Source: Azospirillum baldaniorum
GTDB taxonomy: Bacteria > Pseudomonadota > Alphaproteobacteria > Azospirillales > Azospirillaceae
Direction: 5' to 3'
DNA: 64,000 nt
Assembly: GCF_003119195.2 (NCBI RefSeq)
Contig: NZ_CP022254.1
Coordinates: 1,581,001 to 1,645,000, forward strand
The number at the start of each line of letters is the position of its first letter. Positions within the stretch are counted from its first letter, which is position 1. The position numbers and the translations under genes are program-made. Below, in pieces: positions 1 through 8,087 of the stretch. The notes under the pieces were generated by a model. The model made no database searches, was not told the DNA's origin, and was given only the letters and a program-made list of their open reading frames with translations.

Positions 1-519
1 CTCCGACGCGCGGCGCAGCACGCCGGCGCTCTTGACCTTGCCGGCGCCCGACGCCTCGACCTCGCCGATCAGCATCCGCTCGATGTCGTCGGGCGGCAGG
101 CCCTCGGCCACCAGCGTGACCGAGCGGTGCAGGAACGACTCGTGCTTCAGCTCCGGCAGGACATTGCGCAGCGTCTCCGGCGCCCGCCGCGCCGCCTCGG
201 CCAGCAGCAGCACCTGCCGGGCCACGCCGCGCGGGTCGCTGGTCCGGTGGATCAGCACCGCCCCGGCGTCGCGCCACGCGATCGCCACGTCGGACAGCGA
301 GAAGGAGGCGGTGGTGACCGCCAGCGTGCCGCCCAGCACGATGATGAGCGATGGCGGGTCGACGAAGGCGCGCAGACTGCCGCCCGACGCCATGGCGACG
401 AAGATGACCACGGCGGCGGCGGCCAGACCGACCAGCGTCGCCATGTCCACCCCGCCGCGCGGGCGGGCGGAACGCCCACCCCGGCGGGACGCTTCAGCGC
501 TGTCTCGTGTGAGGCTCAT
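1..519 (-). CDS. motA: MotA/PomA-type flagellar stator protein, partial (C-terminus off the left edge)
   Basis: Partial gene; about 173 N-terminal codons are present and the frame stays open to the window edge. The product is the stator subunit that couples ion flow to flagellar rotation in the inner membrane. A basic cytoplasmic leader of about 25 residues precedes MATLVGLAAAAVVIFVAM (first membrane segment). Then comes FVDPPSLIIVLGGTLAV (second segment), the PomA/MotP/MotA N-terminal pattern, followed by a long cytoplasmic loop. The start at 519 overlaps the fliN stop as ATGA, so translation is probably coupled. A second Met at codon 26 is an alternative start. Ion specificity (proton or sodium) cannot be read from this part. 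Confidence 0.85.
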   Translation of the reverse strand, partial: MSLTRDSAEASRRGGRSARPRGGVDMATLVGLAAAAVVIFVAMASGGSLRAFVDPPSLIIVLGGTLAVTTASFSLSDVAIAWRDAGAVLIHRTSDPRGVARQVLLLAEAARRAPETLRNVLPELKHESFLHRSVTLVAEGLPPDDIERMLIGEVEASGAGKVKSAGVLRRASE

Positions 520-845
520 CCGCGGTCCGACTTGATGATTTCGGTCATGGTGATGCCCAGCCGGTCTTCCACGACCACGACCTCGCCGCGGGCGACCAGG
601 CGGTTGTTCACGTAGATGTCGATGGCCTCGCCGACCTTGCGGTCCAGCTCCACCACCGCGCCGCGCCCGAGCTTGAGCAACTGGCTGACCTGCATGGTCG
701 ATTTGCCGAGCACGGCGGAGATCTGGACGGGGATGTCGTAGACCGCTTCCAGATCCTTGGCTGGACCCAGGCCGGTCTCATACTCCGCAATGTCGCTGCG
801 GCCGCCGCCGTCCAACTCGTCGAGGGAGAAGCTGTCCTTGGCCAT
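516..845 (-). CDS. fliN: Flagellar motor switch protein FliN
   Basis: 109 aa. Component of the cytoplasmic C-ring that sets flagellar rotation direction and binds the export ATPase complex through FliH. The C-terminal SpoA domain (about residues 35-107) is clear: DIPVQISAVLGKSTMQVSQL, then LGRGAVVELDRKVGEAIDIYVNNRLVARGEVVVVEDRLGITMTEII (positions about 60-105), the standard FliN signature. The N-terminus is short and acidic, as in Caulobacter FliN. It lies in the fliF-fliH-fliN-motA operon, with a 62 nt gap after fliH and an ATGA overlap into motA. Confidence 0.95.
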   Translation of the reverse strand: MAKDSFSLDELDGGGRSDIAEYETGLGPAKDLEAVYDIPVQISAVLGKSTMQVSQLLKLGRGAVVELDRKVGEAIDIYVNNRLVARGEVVVVEDRLGITMTEIIKSDRG

Positions 846-907
846 CGAAGTCTCCAGAAGCCCTTAGAACCTTGAAAATCCTGTCCGCCGTCCAACCCGC
901 GGGGGTG

Positions 908-1678
908 TCACCCCGGCGGCGCCTCCAGCAGGCCGGCCATCCGCCGTTCGATCTGGGCGAGCAGGCCGGCGGTGTCCCGCTCCACCCCGCCTTCGGCCCA
1001 CTCGATCCGGCAGCTTCCCGGCGCGAGGCCGGAATCGCCCACCACCATCAGCTTGGCGCCGAAGCCGCGGGCCGCGATCACCTGATCCAGATGCTCGCGC
1101 ACCGCGTCCACCATGTCGTCGGCGACGCGCACCACCAGGCGCGGCTCGTCGATCAGGTCGGTCAGGCAGGCGCGCACCAGCCCTTCCACCTCCATCAGCC
1201 CGCCGCGCCGCGCCAGCTCCGGCATCAGCTTGCGGACGATGGCCAGGGCGATGTGCACGGGCTGGTCGGCCCGCTGGGCGCTGGTGGCGTAATGCTCGTT
1301 CAGCAGATGCTGCACGCCGTTGCCGACGGTTTCCAGCGCGTTGGCGATCCGCGCCTGCACCGTCGCCTCGATCTCGACGCGGGCCTGCTCGTAGCCGTCC
1401 TTGCGGCCGGCGTTGTTGCCGTCGACGAAGCCCTTGCCATAGCCCGTCGACTTGCCGGCGGTCTCGCCCTCCGTGAAGCCGGCGGCGCGGGCGGCGGCCA
1501 GATCGGCCTCGCCGAACACCGGCGGCGGCGGTTCGGGCGGCAGCTCCGGCTCCGGTTCGGGCTCCGGTTCCGGCAGGGGAATGTTGTCGAAATAGTCGTC
1601 GTCGGCCTGGAGCTGGCGGCGCGGCGGCGCGTCCACGTCGAAGGACTCGTCGAACAGGAATTTGCGGACCGAGCTCAT
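908..1678 (-). CDS. fliH: FliH-family flagellar export ATPase regulator
   Basis: 256 aa. FliH is the stator-like negative regulator of the FliI ATPase in flagellar type III export and tethers FliI to the C-ring through FliN. Visible features are a Pro-Glu repeat stretch (about residues 36-52), an Ala/Gly-rich helix with regularly spaced glycines (AAGFTEGETAGKSTGYGKGF), and a C-terminal domain ending in CRIEWAEGGVERD, typical of FliH/HrpE proteins. Sequence conservation is low in this family, so the call rests on the C-terminal motif and the position between fliF and fliN. The start is 4 nt after the fliF stop. The usual intervening fliG is absent. Confidence 0.85.
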   Translation of the reverse strand: MSSVRKFLFDESFDVDAPPRRQLQADDDYFDNIPLPEPEPEPEPELPPEPPPPVFGEADLAAARAAGFTEGETAGKSTGYGKGFVDGNNAGRKDGYEQARVEIEATVQARIANALETVGNGVQHLLNEHYATSAQRADQPVHIALAIVRKLMPELARRGGLMEVEGLVRACLTDLIDEPRLVVRVADDMVDAVREHLDQVIAARGFGAKLMVVGDSGLAPGSCRIEWAEGGVERDTAGLLAQIERRMAGLLEAPPG

Positions 1679-1682
1679 CGCG

Positions 1683-3347
1683 TCAGCTCTCCTGATACAG
1701 CCAGTTGCGCAGGATCGACACCGCTTCCTCCGGATGCTTCTCCACGATCTCGCCCACCTTGCGCAGCGAGGAGGCGCGGACGCGGCCTTCGACGCGGTTG
1801 ATGTCGATCATCTGCTCCAGCTCCTCATCGGCCTGGGCGGCTTCCAGGGCGAGATCCTGGGCCAGCGCGCCGGTCGGCGCGGCCAGGGCGGCGGGCATGC
1901 CGCTCTGGTCGGCCAGCAGGCGGTCCATGTCGTCCTCCTCCTGCTGGTCGGCCTTCTCGAAGGCGCGGGTGATCAGCGGGCGGATGACCAGCAGGATGAT
2001 GAGGACGGCGACGATGCCCAGAACGACCATCTCCGCGATGCGGAACAGGTCGTCCTTGGTCATGCCGAGGAACAGCTCCTCCGGCTTCTGGACGTCGTCT
2101 TCCGGCGACCAGAAGCGCATGTTGATGACTTCCAGCGTGTCGCCGCGCACGGCGTCGAGGCCGACGGCGGAGCGGACGAGCGCCTTGATGCTCTCCAGCT
2201 CCTGCTCCGGCCGCGGCTGGTAGGCCGCCGGGTTGCCGTCCCTCGGCAGGCTGTAGGTGCCGTCGACCAGCACGGCGACCGACAGGCGCCGCACCTGCCC
2301 GGATTCGCGGACGTGGTTCTTGGTGGTCCGGCTGATCTCGTAGTTGATCGTCTCTTCGCTGCGGTTCTGCTTGTTCTGCGAGATCGGCCCGGCGTTGTTG
2401 CCCGACTGCGCGGTCGGCAGGTTCTGGTCCACGGTGACCGGCGACAGCGGGTCGCGGTCGTGGCTCTCGTTCGCCTCCGTCACCGTCTGGGTGGAGCGGA
2501 CGACCTGGCTTTCCGGATCGAAGATTTCCGATTGGGTGGTGATGCGGTCGAAGTCGAGATCGGCCGATACCTCCGCCCGTACCTTGCCGTAGCCGACGGT
2601 GCGGCCCAGCAGATCCTCGATGATGCGGGCGACGCGGCTCTCGTAGGCGACCTTCTTCTCCTCCGCCGAGGCCAGCATGGCGTCCGCGCTGTCGTTGCCG
2701 GTGCCGCGGGCGAGCAGGGTGCCCTTGTCGTCGACGATGGAGATGCGGCTGGGGTCGAGGTTCGGCACGGAGGCGGCGATCAGGTGCTGGATCGCCTGGA
2801 TGTTCTCGCGCGACAGCTGGGCGCCGGGGCGCAGCTTTATGAAAATGCTGGCGGTCGCCGGATTCTGCTGGCGCGCGAACAGCTCGCGCTTGGGCAGCAC
2901 CAGATGGACGCGGGCGCTCTGCACCCCGTTCAGCGTCTGCACCGTGCGCGCCATCTCGCCTTCCAGGGCGCGCAGATGGTTGATGTTCTGCATGAAGCTG
3001 GTGGCGCCGAAGCCTTCGCCCTTGTCGAACAGCTCGTAGCCGATCGAGCCGCCCGAGGGCAGGCCGGCGGCGGCCATGCGCATGCGGGTCGGCCCGACCT
3101 GCTCGGCGGCGACCATGATCTTCGTGCCGGTCTTGTCGACCGTGAAGGGGACCTTCGCCTCCTCCAGCTTCTTGGCGATGGCCGCGGCCTCGGTGGGCTG
3201 GAGTTCGGCGTAGAGAAGCTCCATCTCCGGGGTGGAGAGGCGCGTCATCAGGTAGACGAAGAATCCGATCAGGAGCAGGCCGACGCCGCCGATGGCGGCC
3301 AGGCGCGCGGGACCCAGATTGCGCAAGGTCTGCAGAAGGTTGTTCAC
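1683..3347 (-). CDS. fliF: Flagellar MS-ring protein FliF
   Basis: 554 aa, normal family length. Forms the membrane MS-ring on which the basal body is built. Two membrane segments are visible: about residues 17-36 (AIGGVGLLLIGFFVYLM) and about 436-460 (IAEMVVLGIVAVLIILLVI). Between them lies the periplasmic ring-building region with the YscJ/FliF pattern (LVLPKRELFARQQNPATASI, then RISIVDDKGTLL). The last 35 residues (ASSLRKVGEIVEKHPEEAVS, then ILRNWLYQES) are the FliG-binding tail. First gene of the operon. A sigma-54 promoter (3421-3436) and dyads (3493-3527) lie upstream. Confidence 0.97.
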   Translation of the reverse strand: MNNLLQTLRNLGPARLAAIGGVGLLLIGFFVYLMTRLSTPEMELLYAELQPTEAAAIAKKLEEAKVPFTVDKTGTKIMVAAEQVGPTRMRMAAAGLPSGGSIGYELFDKGEGFGATSFMQNINHLRALEGEMARTVQTLNGVQSARVHLVLPKRELFARQQNPATASIFIKLRPGAQLSRENIQAIQHLIAASVPNLDPSRISIVDDKGTLLARGTGNDSADAMLASAEEKKVAYESRVARIIEDLLGRTVGYGKVRAEVSADLDFDRITTQSEIFDPESQVVRSTQTVTEANESHDRDPLSPVTVDQNLPTAQSGNNAGPISQNKQNRSEETINYEISRTTKNHVRESGQVRRLSVAVLVDGTYSLPRDGNPAAYQPRPEQELESIKALVRSAVGLDAVRGDTLEVINMRFWSPEDDVQKPEELFLGMTKDDLFRIAEMVVLGIVAVLIILLVIRPLITRAFEKADQQEEDDMDRLLADQSGMPAALAAPTGALAQDLALEAAQADEELEQMIDINRVEGRVRASSLRKVGEIVEKHPEEAVSILRNWLYQES

Positions 3348-3420
3348 GCGCTAGTCCCCGATCGGATGCCCCGGTGGATCTCCGGGAAGTTCTTGATTTC
3401 GCAGACGCAAAAAAGGAATT

Positions 3421-3436
3421 TGCAAAAACCGCGCCG
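3421..3436 (-). promoter_or_regulatory. Sigma-54 (-24/-12) promoter of the fliF operon
   Basis: On the minus strand the sequence reads CGGCGCGGTTTTTGCA, close to the consensus YGGCRCGNNNNTTGCW. The GG and GC dinucleotides are spaced exactly 12 nt apart. The -12 element at 3422 predicts a start near 3410, about 60 nt before the fliF ATG. Caulobacter fliF-type operons are known to use sigma-54 with FlbD. Confidence 0.8.
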
Positions 3437-3492
3437 GTCCTTGCCTTAAGCGCGCATGCTGGGCTGTCTTGATGAAGAGAGCGTTAATTCAT

Positions 3493-3527
3493 GGGCAGAA
3501 ATTGCCCAGTGCCCGGCAAAATGTGCC
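3493..3527. promoter_or_regulatory. Pair of FlbD/ftr-like inverted repeats (enhancer candidate)
   Basis: Two dyads of the same design: GGGCA-GAAAT-TGCCC (3493-3507) and GGCA-AAATG-TGCC (3515-3527). Their centres are 21 bp apart, i.e. two helical turns, and they sit 70-105 bp upstream of the sigma-54 element. This is the expected position for the enhancer of a sigma-54 activator. The half-sites resemble the Caulobacter ftr element bound by FlbD; the binding protein here is inferred. Confidence 0.6.
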
Positions 3528-3886
3528 TATCGATGCGCGTCGGCAACGCTCTTCTGCCCACCTCCAGGCGAGGAGGAAGGGGTTGATTCGCCGCAAAAGA
3601 GCGCGCGCCAGATTGTTTCTTCTTTGAACAATTTAAAATTACCTCGAAAGAAGGAATAATGCGCGTGTATATAACCCTTCTATTTCTGTGGTTTGTTGGG
3701 ACGTAGGTAGTAAATGCCGCAACGGTGGTTGACTTTGCACCGCCGACGTCATAGCTGAGTTGCAATGGTCGCTTGTCCGATACCAAAAAGATCGTGGCAC
3801 AAGCGCGTCGGAATCTTTCCAACGCAGAACCGAATGTTGCTTCGCGCGACATGGGGCTTTGCCACTTTTCCTGATGGGGGAATGTT
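3528..3886. other. AT-richer intergenic region between fliF operon and XRE regulator
   Basis: No convincing gene. Composition falls well below the surrounding GC level around 3610-3700. A 7-bp inverted repeat CTTCTTT (3619-3625) / AAAGAAG (3647-3653) flanks an AT-rich loop. The region presumably holds the promoter of the downstream regulator; no clean -35/-10 pair was assigned. Confidence 0.5.
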
Positions 3887-4411
3887 GTGAAAAAACGTGG
3901 ACGTGAGAAGAAGGAAGGCCTCAACGAGGTCGATGTGTTTGTTGGGCAGCGTCTGCGCGAACTGCGCATGCTCGCCGGCCTGAGCCAGAGCGATGTCGCG
4001 TCGGCTCTGGGTCTGACGTTCCAGCAGCTTCAAAAGTACGAGCGCGGCTTCAATCGGGTCTCGGCCAGCCGGCTGTTCAAGCTGGCCCAGTTCTTCCGGG
4101 TGCCGGTCTCCGTCTTCTTCGAGGGGCTGGAGGAACGCCACGCCGCCCAGGAGGCGGGGGTGGCCAGCCCACAGGCGGAAGAATCGGAGGGCACTCTGCG
4201 GTCCCGCGAGGCGCTGATGCTCGCCCGTTACTTCCAGAACATCCGCGATCCGCAGATCCGCGGGGCGATCCGCGAACTGGCGGAGCGCTGCGCTGACCAA
4301 GCCGACGGTGCCGGCGGTCCGGCGCTCGACGAGGATGCGGAGGCGATCGACCCGACCGCCGTCCGTGGACGCCGCGGGCGCAACGCCGGCCACAGCGTCG
4401 GTCAGGCGTGA
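3887..4411 (+). CDS. XRE-family helix-turn-helix transcriptional regulator
   Basis: 174 aa, GTG start preceded by GGGGGA. The HTH_3 (Cro/C1-type) domain covers about residues 16-75: VGQRLRELRMLAGLSQSDVA, then LGLTFQQLQKYERGFNRVSA and LFKLAQFFRVPVSVFFEG. This is the form common in single-domain alphaproteobacterial regulators. The C-terminal half is charged and has no recognised ligand domain. It is monocistronic and faces away from the fliF operon, from which it is separated by about 540 bp. Targets are unknown; some relatives regulate motility or cell-surface genes, but nothing here proves that. Confidence 0.85.
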   Translation: MKKRGREKKEGLNEVDVFVGQRLRELRMLAGLSQSDVASALGLTFQQLQKYERGFNRVSASRLFKLAQFFRVPVSVFFEGLEERHAAQEAGVASPQAEESEGTLRSREALMLARYFQNIRDPQIRGAIRELAERCADQADGAGGPALDEDAEAIDPTAVRGRRGRNAGHSVGQA

Positions 4412-4936
4412 GGAGCGGGCGGCACCGCCGTTGGGGCCCGGCCCCATGCGGTTCACCCGCCCGGTTTCGTAGGTAGGCCCGGCCCCGGCGTCATCGCTGG
4501 GCCGCGTCGGTTCGCGCCGCCCTGCCGCCTCGGCCCCCCGTGAGGCGGTCGGGCGCGCGCGTTTGATTCGATTGAGGCCGTTGATTCGGCCGTTGCTTCG
4601 ATGCGGGTTCGCGTCGGCCGTCGATGACGGGGCCCGGCACGAGCGGGCAAGGATTTCGTTGACGCTCGCCGTGTCCGGCTGGTCCCGCCACGTCCGCGGT
4701 GGCGGTCGCATGCTCTTGAAATGGAAGCCGCGCACAGCGCCTCGGCCGGGAAATCCCGTCGAGGCGCTGGACGAACGGCTGCAATCCGTCGATAAGGCAA
4801 GCTGGAACAAGGCTGGTGCGACGACCGCTGAATTCCGTCCGTTCGATCCGCGATCCGAGACGGGCGGCGCTCTTCCGATCTGGCCAGTCACCGATCAGCC
4901 ACCACGGAACTCACCCAACCACACCGACGGTGTTCG
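4412..4936. other. Intergenic region without a recognised gene
   Basis: 525 bp. Frames crossing it have no family resemblance and run antisense or out of frame into the aminotransferase gene. A 7-bp perfect hairpin CCGCCTC (4525-4531) / GAGGCGG (4542-4548) lacks a T-run and may be a weak terminator for the XRE gene. The element GGCCCGGCCCC occurs twice near the left end. Nothing else was seen. Confidence 0.4.
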
Positions 4937-6124
4937 ATGCAAAATTCCGGAGAATCGAAGACAGGCTTCCTTGGTCGGCGGGAGCTTGACCTCCCGGTCA
5001 CGATCTTCGAGGTGATGTCCCGCCTGTCGGACGAGCACAAGGCGATCAACCTTGGCCAGGGCTTTCCCGATGAGCGCGGTCCTGCCGACGTGCTGGACGT
5101 GGCGGCCAAGGCCATCCTCGAAGGGTGGAACCAGTACCCGCCGATGATGGGCACGCCGGACCTGCGGCAGGCGCTGGCCGCCCACGGCCGGCGGTTCTAC
5201 GGGCTGGACATCGATTGGAAGACCGAGGTGCTGGTGACCTCCGGCGCCACCGAGGCGCTCACCGCCAGTCTGCTCGGCCTCATCGAGCCGGGTGACGAGG
5301 TTGTGCTGTTCCAGCCCATGTACGACAGCTACCTGCCGATCGTCCGGCTGGCCGGCGGCGTGCCGCGCTTCGTCAGCCTGAAGGCCCCGGACTGGAGCTT
5401 CACACGGGCGGACCTGGAAGCGGCCTTCTCGCCGAAGACCAAGCTGGTTCTCATCAACGACCCGCTGAATCCCGCGGCCAAGGTTTTCAGCCGCGCCGAA
5501 CTGGAACTGCTGGCGGAGTTCGTCCAGCGCTTCGACGCCTTCGCCGTCTGCGACGAGGTGTACGAGCACATCGTCTTCGACGGGCGTCAGCACATTCCGC
5601 TGATGACTCTGCCCGGCATGCGCGACCGCTGCCTGAAGATCGGCTCCGCGGGCAAGACCTTCTCGCTGACCGGCTGGAAGGTCGGCTACGTCACCGGCGC
5701 GCCGCACCTGCTCCAGCCCGTCGCCAAGGCGCACCAGTACATCACCTTCACCACGCCGCCCAACCTTCAGACGGCGGTCGCCTATGGGCTGGGCAAGGAC
5801 GACGCCTATTTCGCCGGGTTGTCCAGCGGGCTCCAGGCCAAGCGCGACCGGCTGGCCGACGGGCTGCGCGCCGTGGGGTTCGAGGTGCTGCCGTCCGCCG
5901 GCACCTATTTCGTGGTCGCCGACGTGTCGCCCTTCGGTTTCGACGGCAACGACGAGGCCTTCTGCCGCCGTCTGACCGCCGAGGCCGGGGTGACGGCCAT
6001 CCCCGTCGGAGCCTTCTTCGTTCAGGACGCGCCGCGAAGTTTCATACGCTTCTGCTTCTCCAAGAGGGACGAAATCCTCGACGGAGCGGTTGAGCGGTTG
6101 AGGGCGTATTTCACGCGGAAATGA
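4937..6124 (+). CDS. Class I/II PLP-dependent aminotransferase (methionine/kynurenine aminotransferase-like)
   Basis: 395 aa. Fold-type I aminotransferase of subgroup I-gamma/YbdL type. Key sites are INLGQGFPDE near residue 38, the phosphate-binding VTSGATEALTASLLGL, NDPLNPAAK in place of the canonical NPHNPTGK, CDEVYEHIVF (Asp and Tyr contacting PLP), SAGKTFSLTGWKVGY with the Schiff-base Lys, and a C-terminal substrate-carboxylate Arg in SFIRFCFSK. Relatives transaminate methionine, aromatic amino acids or kynurenine; the exact substrate is not decidable from sequence. The ATG at 4937 has no strong Shine-Dalgarno. Not in an obvious operon. Confidence 0.88.
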   Translation: MQNSGESKTGFLGRRELDLPVTIFEVMSRLSDEHKAINLGQGFPDERGPADVLDVAAKAILEGWNQYPPMMGTPDLRQALAAHGRRFYGLDIDWKTEVLVTSGATEALTASLLGLIEPGDEVVLFQPMYDSYLPIVRLAGGVPRFVSLKAPDWSFTRADLEAAFSPKTKLVLINDPLNPAAKVFSRAELELLAEFVQRFDAFAVCDEVYEHIVFDGRQHIPLMTLPGMRDRCLKIGSAGKTFSLTGWKVGYVTGAPHLLQPVAKAHQYITFTTPPNLQTAVAYGLGKDDAYFAGLSSGLQAKRDRLADGLRAVGFEVLPSAGTYFVVADVSPFGFDGNDEAFCRRLTAEAGVTAIPVGAFFVQDAPRSFIRFCFSKRDEILDGAVERLRAYFTRK

Positions 6125-6271
6125 CAGGATGGCCTCCGTCATCAACGTTGGATGGAGAGGCTTGCCGGAGACTTCGATGGCGTGATACCCCTTGTCCTCT
6201 AGGGTCGATACCGGGCCGGAACGGATCATCGTCCGGACCCGCCCCGGTGGACCGCCTGTGGAAAGACCGGG

Positions 6272-7900
6272 ATGCGCCTGCCGATCTCGTTCCGCTGGTG
6301 CGTGTTCGCCATCGCCGCCGTTGCGATCACGGTGGTCTGGGGAGCCTACGCGCAGGTGGCGCGCGAACTGCTGGACGGCCAGACGCGGGAAGCGGTGGCG
6401 AAGGCCGAGATCATGGTCCGGGCCTTCGCCAAGAGCACCCATCGCGCGGTGCACGAGGTGGACATCACGCTGCGCTCCCTGGCGCTGGAGTTCGGGGAGA
6501 ACGGCCTGCCCGGCATCCGCAACTTCCTTGATCAGACGCTCTACGATCCGACGCTGATCCATCACTTCACCGTGCTCGACGCCGACGGGATCGTGCTGTT
6601 GCGCAGCGAAGGGCCGGGCGAGCGGGAGAACGAGCGGGACGAGGCGGCCTTCGCCTTCCATCAGGGCACCGGCCGCGACCTGATGCACATCGGAACGCCT
6701 TTTCCCGGAACGACCGGCGGCGGCCCCCTGCTGCGCCTCAGCCGGCGGCTGACCGACGGGGATGGCGGCTTTGCGGGCATCGTGATCGCCAACATCGATC
6801 CCGACATCCTGGGGGAATTCTACCAGCAGGCCAATCTGGGGCCGCAAGGGGCGGTGACCCTGATCGGGGTGGACAAGGTGATCCGCGCCCGCGGCGCCTC
6901 GCGCGGTGTCGAGGCGGTCGGCCTCGCCATCCCCCAGTCCCGCCTGTGGGGGGAACTGGGCCGGTCGCTCGCCGGCGTCTACTGGCAGGAGTCGCAGACC
7001 GACGGCGTCCTGCGCGCCTTCGCCTATCGCGTGGTGGAGAGCTATCCGCTGGTCGCCACCGTCGGCGTCGCGCAGATGGACATCGAGGCGGGGGTGGCCG
7101 ACCTGCGCAACACGCTGTTCCTGCTGGCGGCGATCCTGACCGCGTCCATCCTGCTGGTGACGCTGTTCCTTCTGGTGCAGCACCGCACCGCGGAGCGGCT
7201 GCGCGCAGCACTGGCCCTGAACCGCAATTTCCTGGCCCGCGTCAGCCATGAGCTGCGCACCCCGCTGAACGCCATTCTCGGCTTCTCGGAGATCATTCGC
7301 GATCAGATGCTCGGGCCGCAGGCCGACGGGCGTTATGCCGACTACGCCCACGACATTCATGAATCGGGGCGGCACCTGCTGGGGCTGATCAACGACATCA
7401 TGGATCTGTCGCGGCTCCAGGCGGGGACGTTGCCCCTGCATCGGGAGGATCTCGACGTCGCTCCGGTCGTCGAGTGGGCGTTCCGCATGGTGGCCCCGCA
7501 GGCCGACGCCAAACGCATCCGGCTGGACATGAACGTCGAACCGGGGCACCACAGCGTCTCGGCGGACGAACGCGCCCTGAAGCAGATGCTCCTGAACCTG
7601 CTGACCAACGCCGTCACCTTCACGCCGGAGGGCGGGCGCATCCTGGTGACGGTCGGCGGCGGAGCGGACGGCGGATGCCGCGTGCGGGTGACGGACAACG
7701 GCATCGGCATGACGCCGGAACAGCTCCACCAAGCCGCGGAGCCCTTCGGACAGCCTGCGGTGCATGTGGCGTTGCCGGGGCAGGGCGGCGGGCTGGGGCT
7801 GCCCATCGTCAAGTCCCTGATGGAGGCCCATGGCGGGCGCCTGCGCATCGACAGCCGGCCCGGCGAGGGCAGCCAGTTCACGCTGGAATTCGCCGCCTGA
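6272..7900 (+). CDS. Membrane sensor histidine kinase with periplasmic Cache-like domain
   Basis: 542 aa. TM1 about residues 8-28 and TM2 about 282-303 enclose a periplasmic sensory region of about 250 residues with dCache/PAS-like features (HHFTVLDADGIVLLRSEG, then IVIANIDPDILGEFYQQ). The kinase core follows: H-box SHELRTPLNAILGFSE with the phospho-acceptor at about His326, N-box LKQMLLNLLTNAVTF, G1 VTDNGIGM and G2 GGGLGLPIVKSLMEAHGG. There is no HAMP domain and no receiver. No response regulator gene is adjacent, so the partner is unknown. The start is preceded by GGAAAG. Confidence 0.92.
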   Translation: MRLPISFRWCVFAIAAVAITVVWGAYAQVARELLDGQTREAVAKAEIMVRAFAKSTHRAVHEVDITLRSLALEFGENGLPGIRNFLDQTLYDPTLIHHFTVLDADGIVLLRSEGPGERENERDEAAFAFHQGTGRDLMHIGTPFPGTTGGGPLLRLSRRLTDGDGGFAGIVIANIDPDILGEFYQQANLGPQGAVTLIGVDKVIRARGASRGVEAVGLAIPQSRLWGELGRSLAGVYWQESQTDGVLRAFAYRVVESYPLVATVGVAQMDIEAGVADLRNTLFLLAAILTASILLVTLFLLVQHRTAERLRAALALNRNFLARVSHELRTPLNAILGFSEIIRDQMLGPQADGRYADYAHDIHESGRHLLGLINDIMDLSRLQAGTLPLHREDLDVAPVVEWAFRMVAPQADAKRIRLDMNVEPGHHSVSADERALKQMLLNLLTNAVTFTPEGGRILVTVGGGADGGCRVRVTDNGIGMTPEQLHQAAEPFGQPAVHVALPGQGGGLGLPIVKSLMEAHGGRLRIDSRPGEGSQFTLEFAA

Positions 7901-8087
7901 TCCCCGTCCCGTCCACGGCCGAATCCACCTTGCGGGATTTTCCGGGCGGGGCCGCAAAGCCGTGGCGAAACCATGGGCGCTTCGGCATACTCCGCGCCGG
8001 TTTGCCGAAAACGGTGTTTTCGCAGGCCCCAAGTTTTCGCATAGGCCCGCGCGCGCCGCGCCGGGCGGCTGGTCCAGGGAAGATCGA

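Noticed and set aside
3484..3969. 161-codon minus-strand frame across the fliF promoter
   Set aside because: Overlaps the sigma-54 control region and the start of the XRE gene; no domain resemblance.
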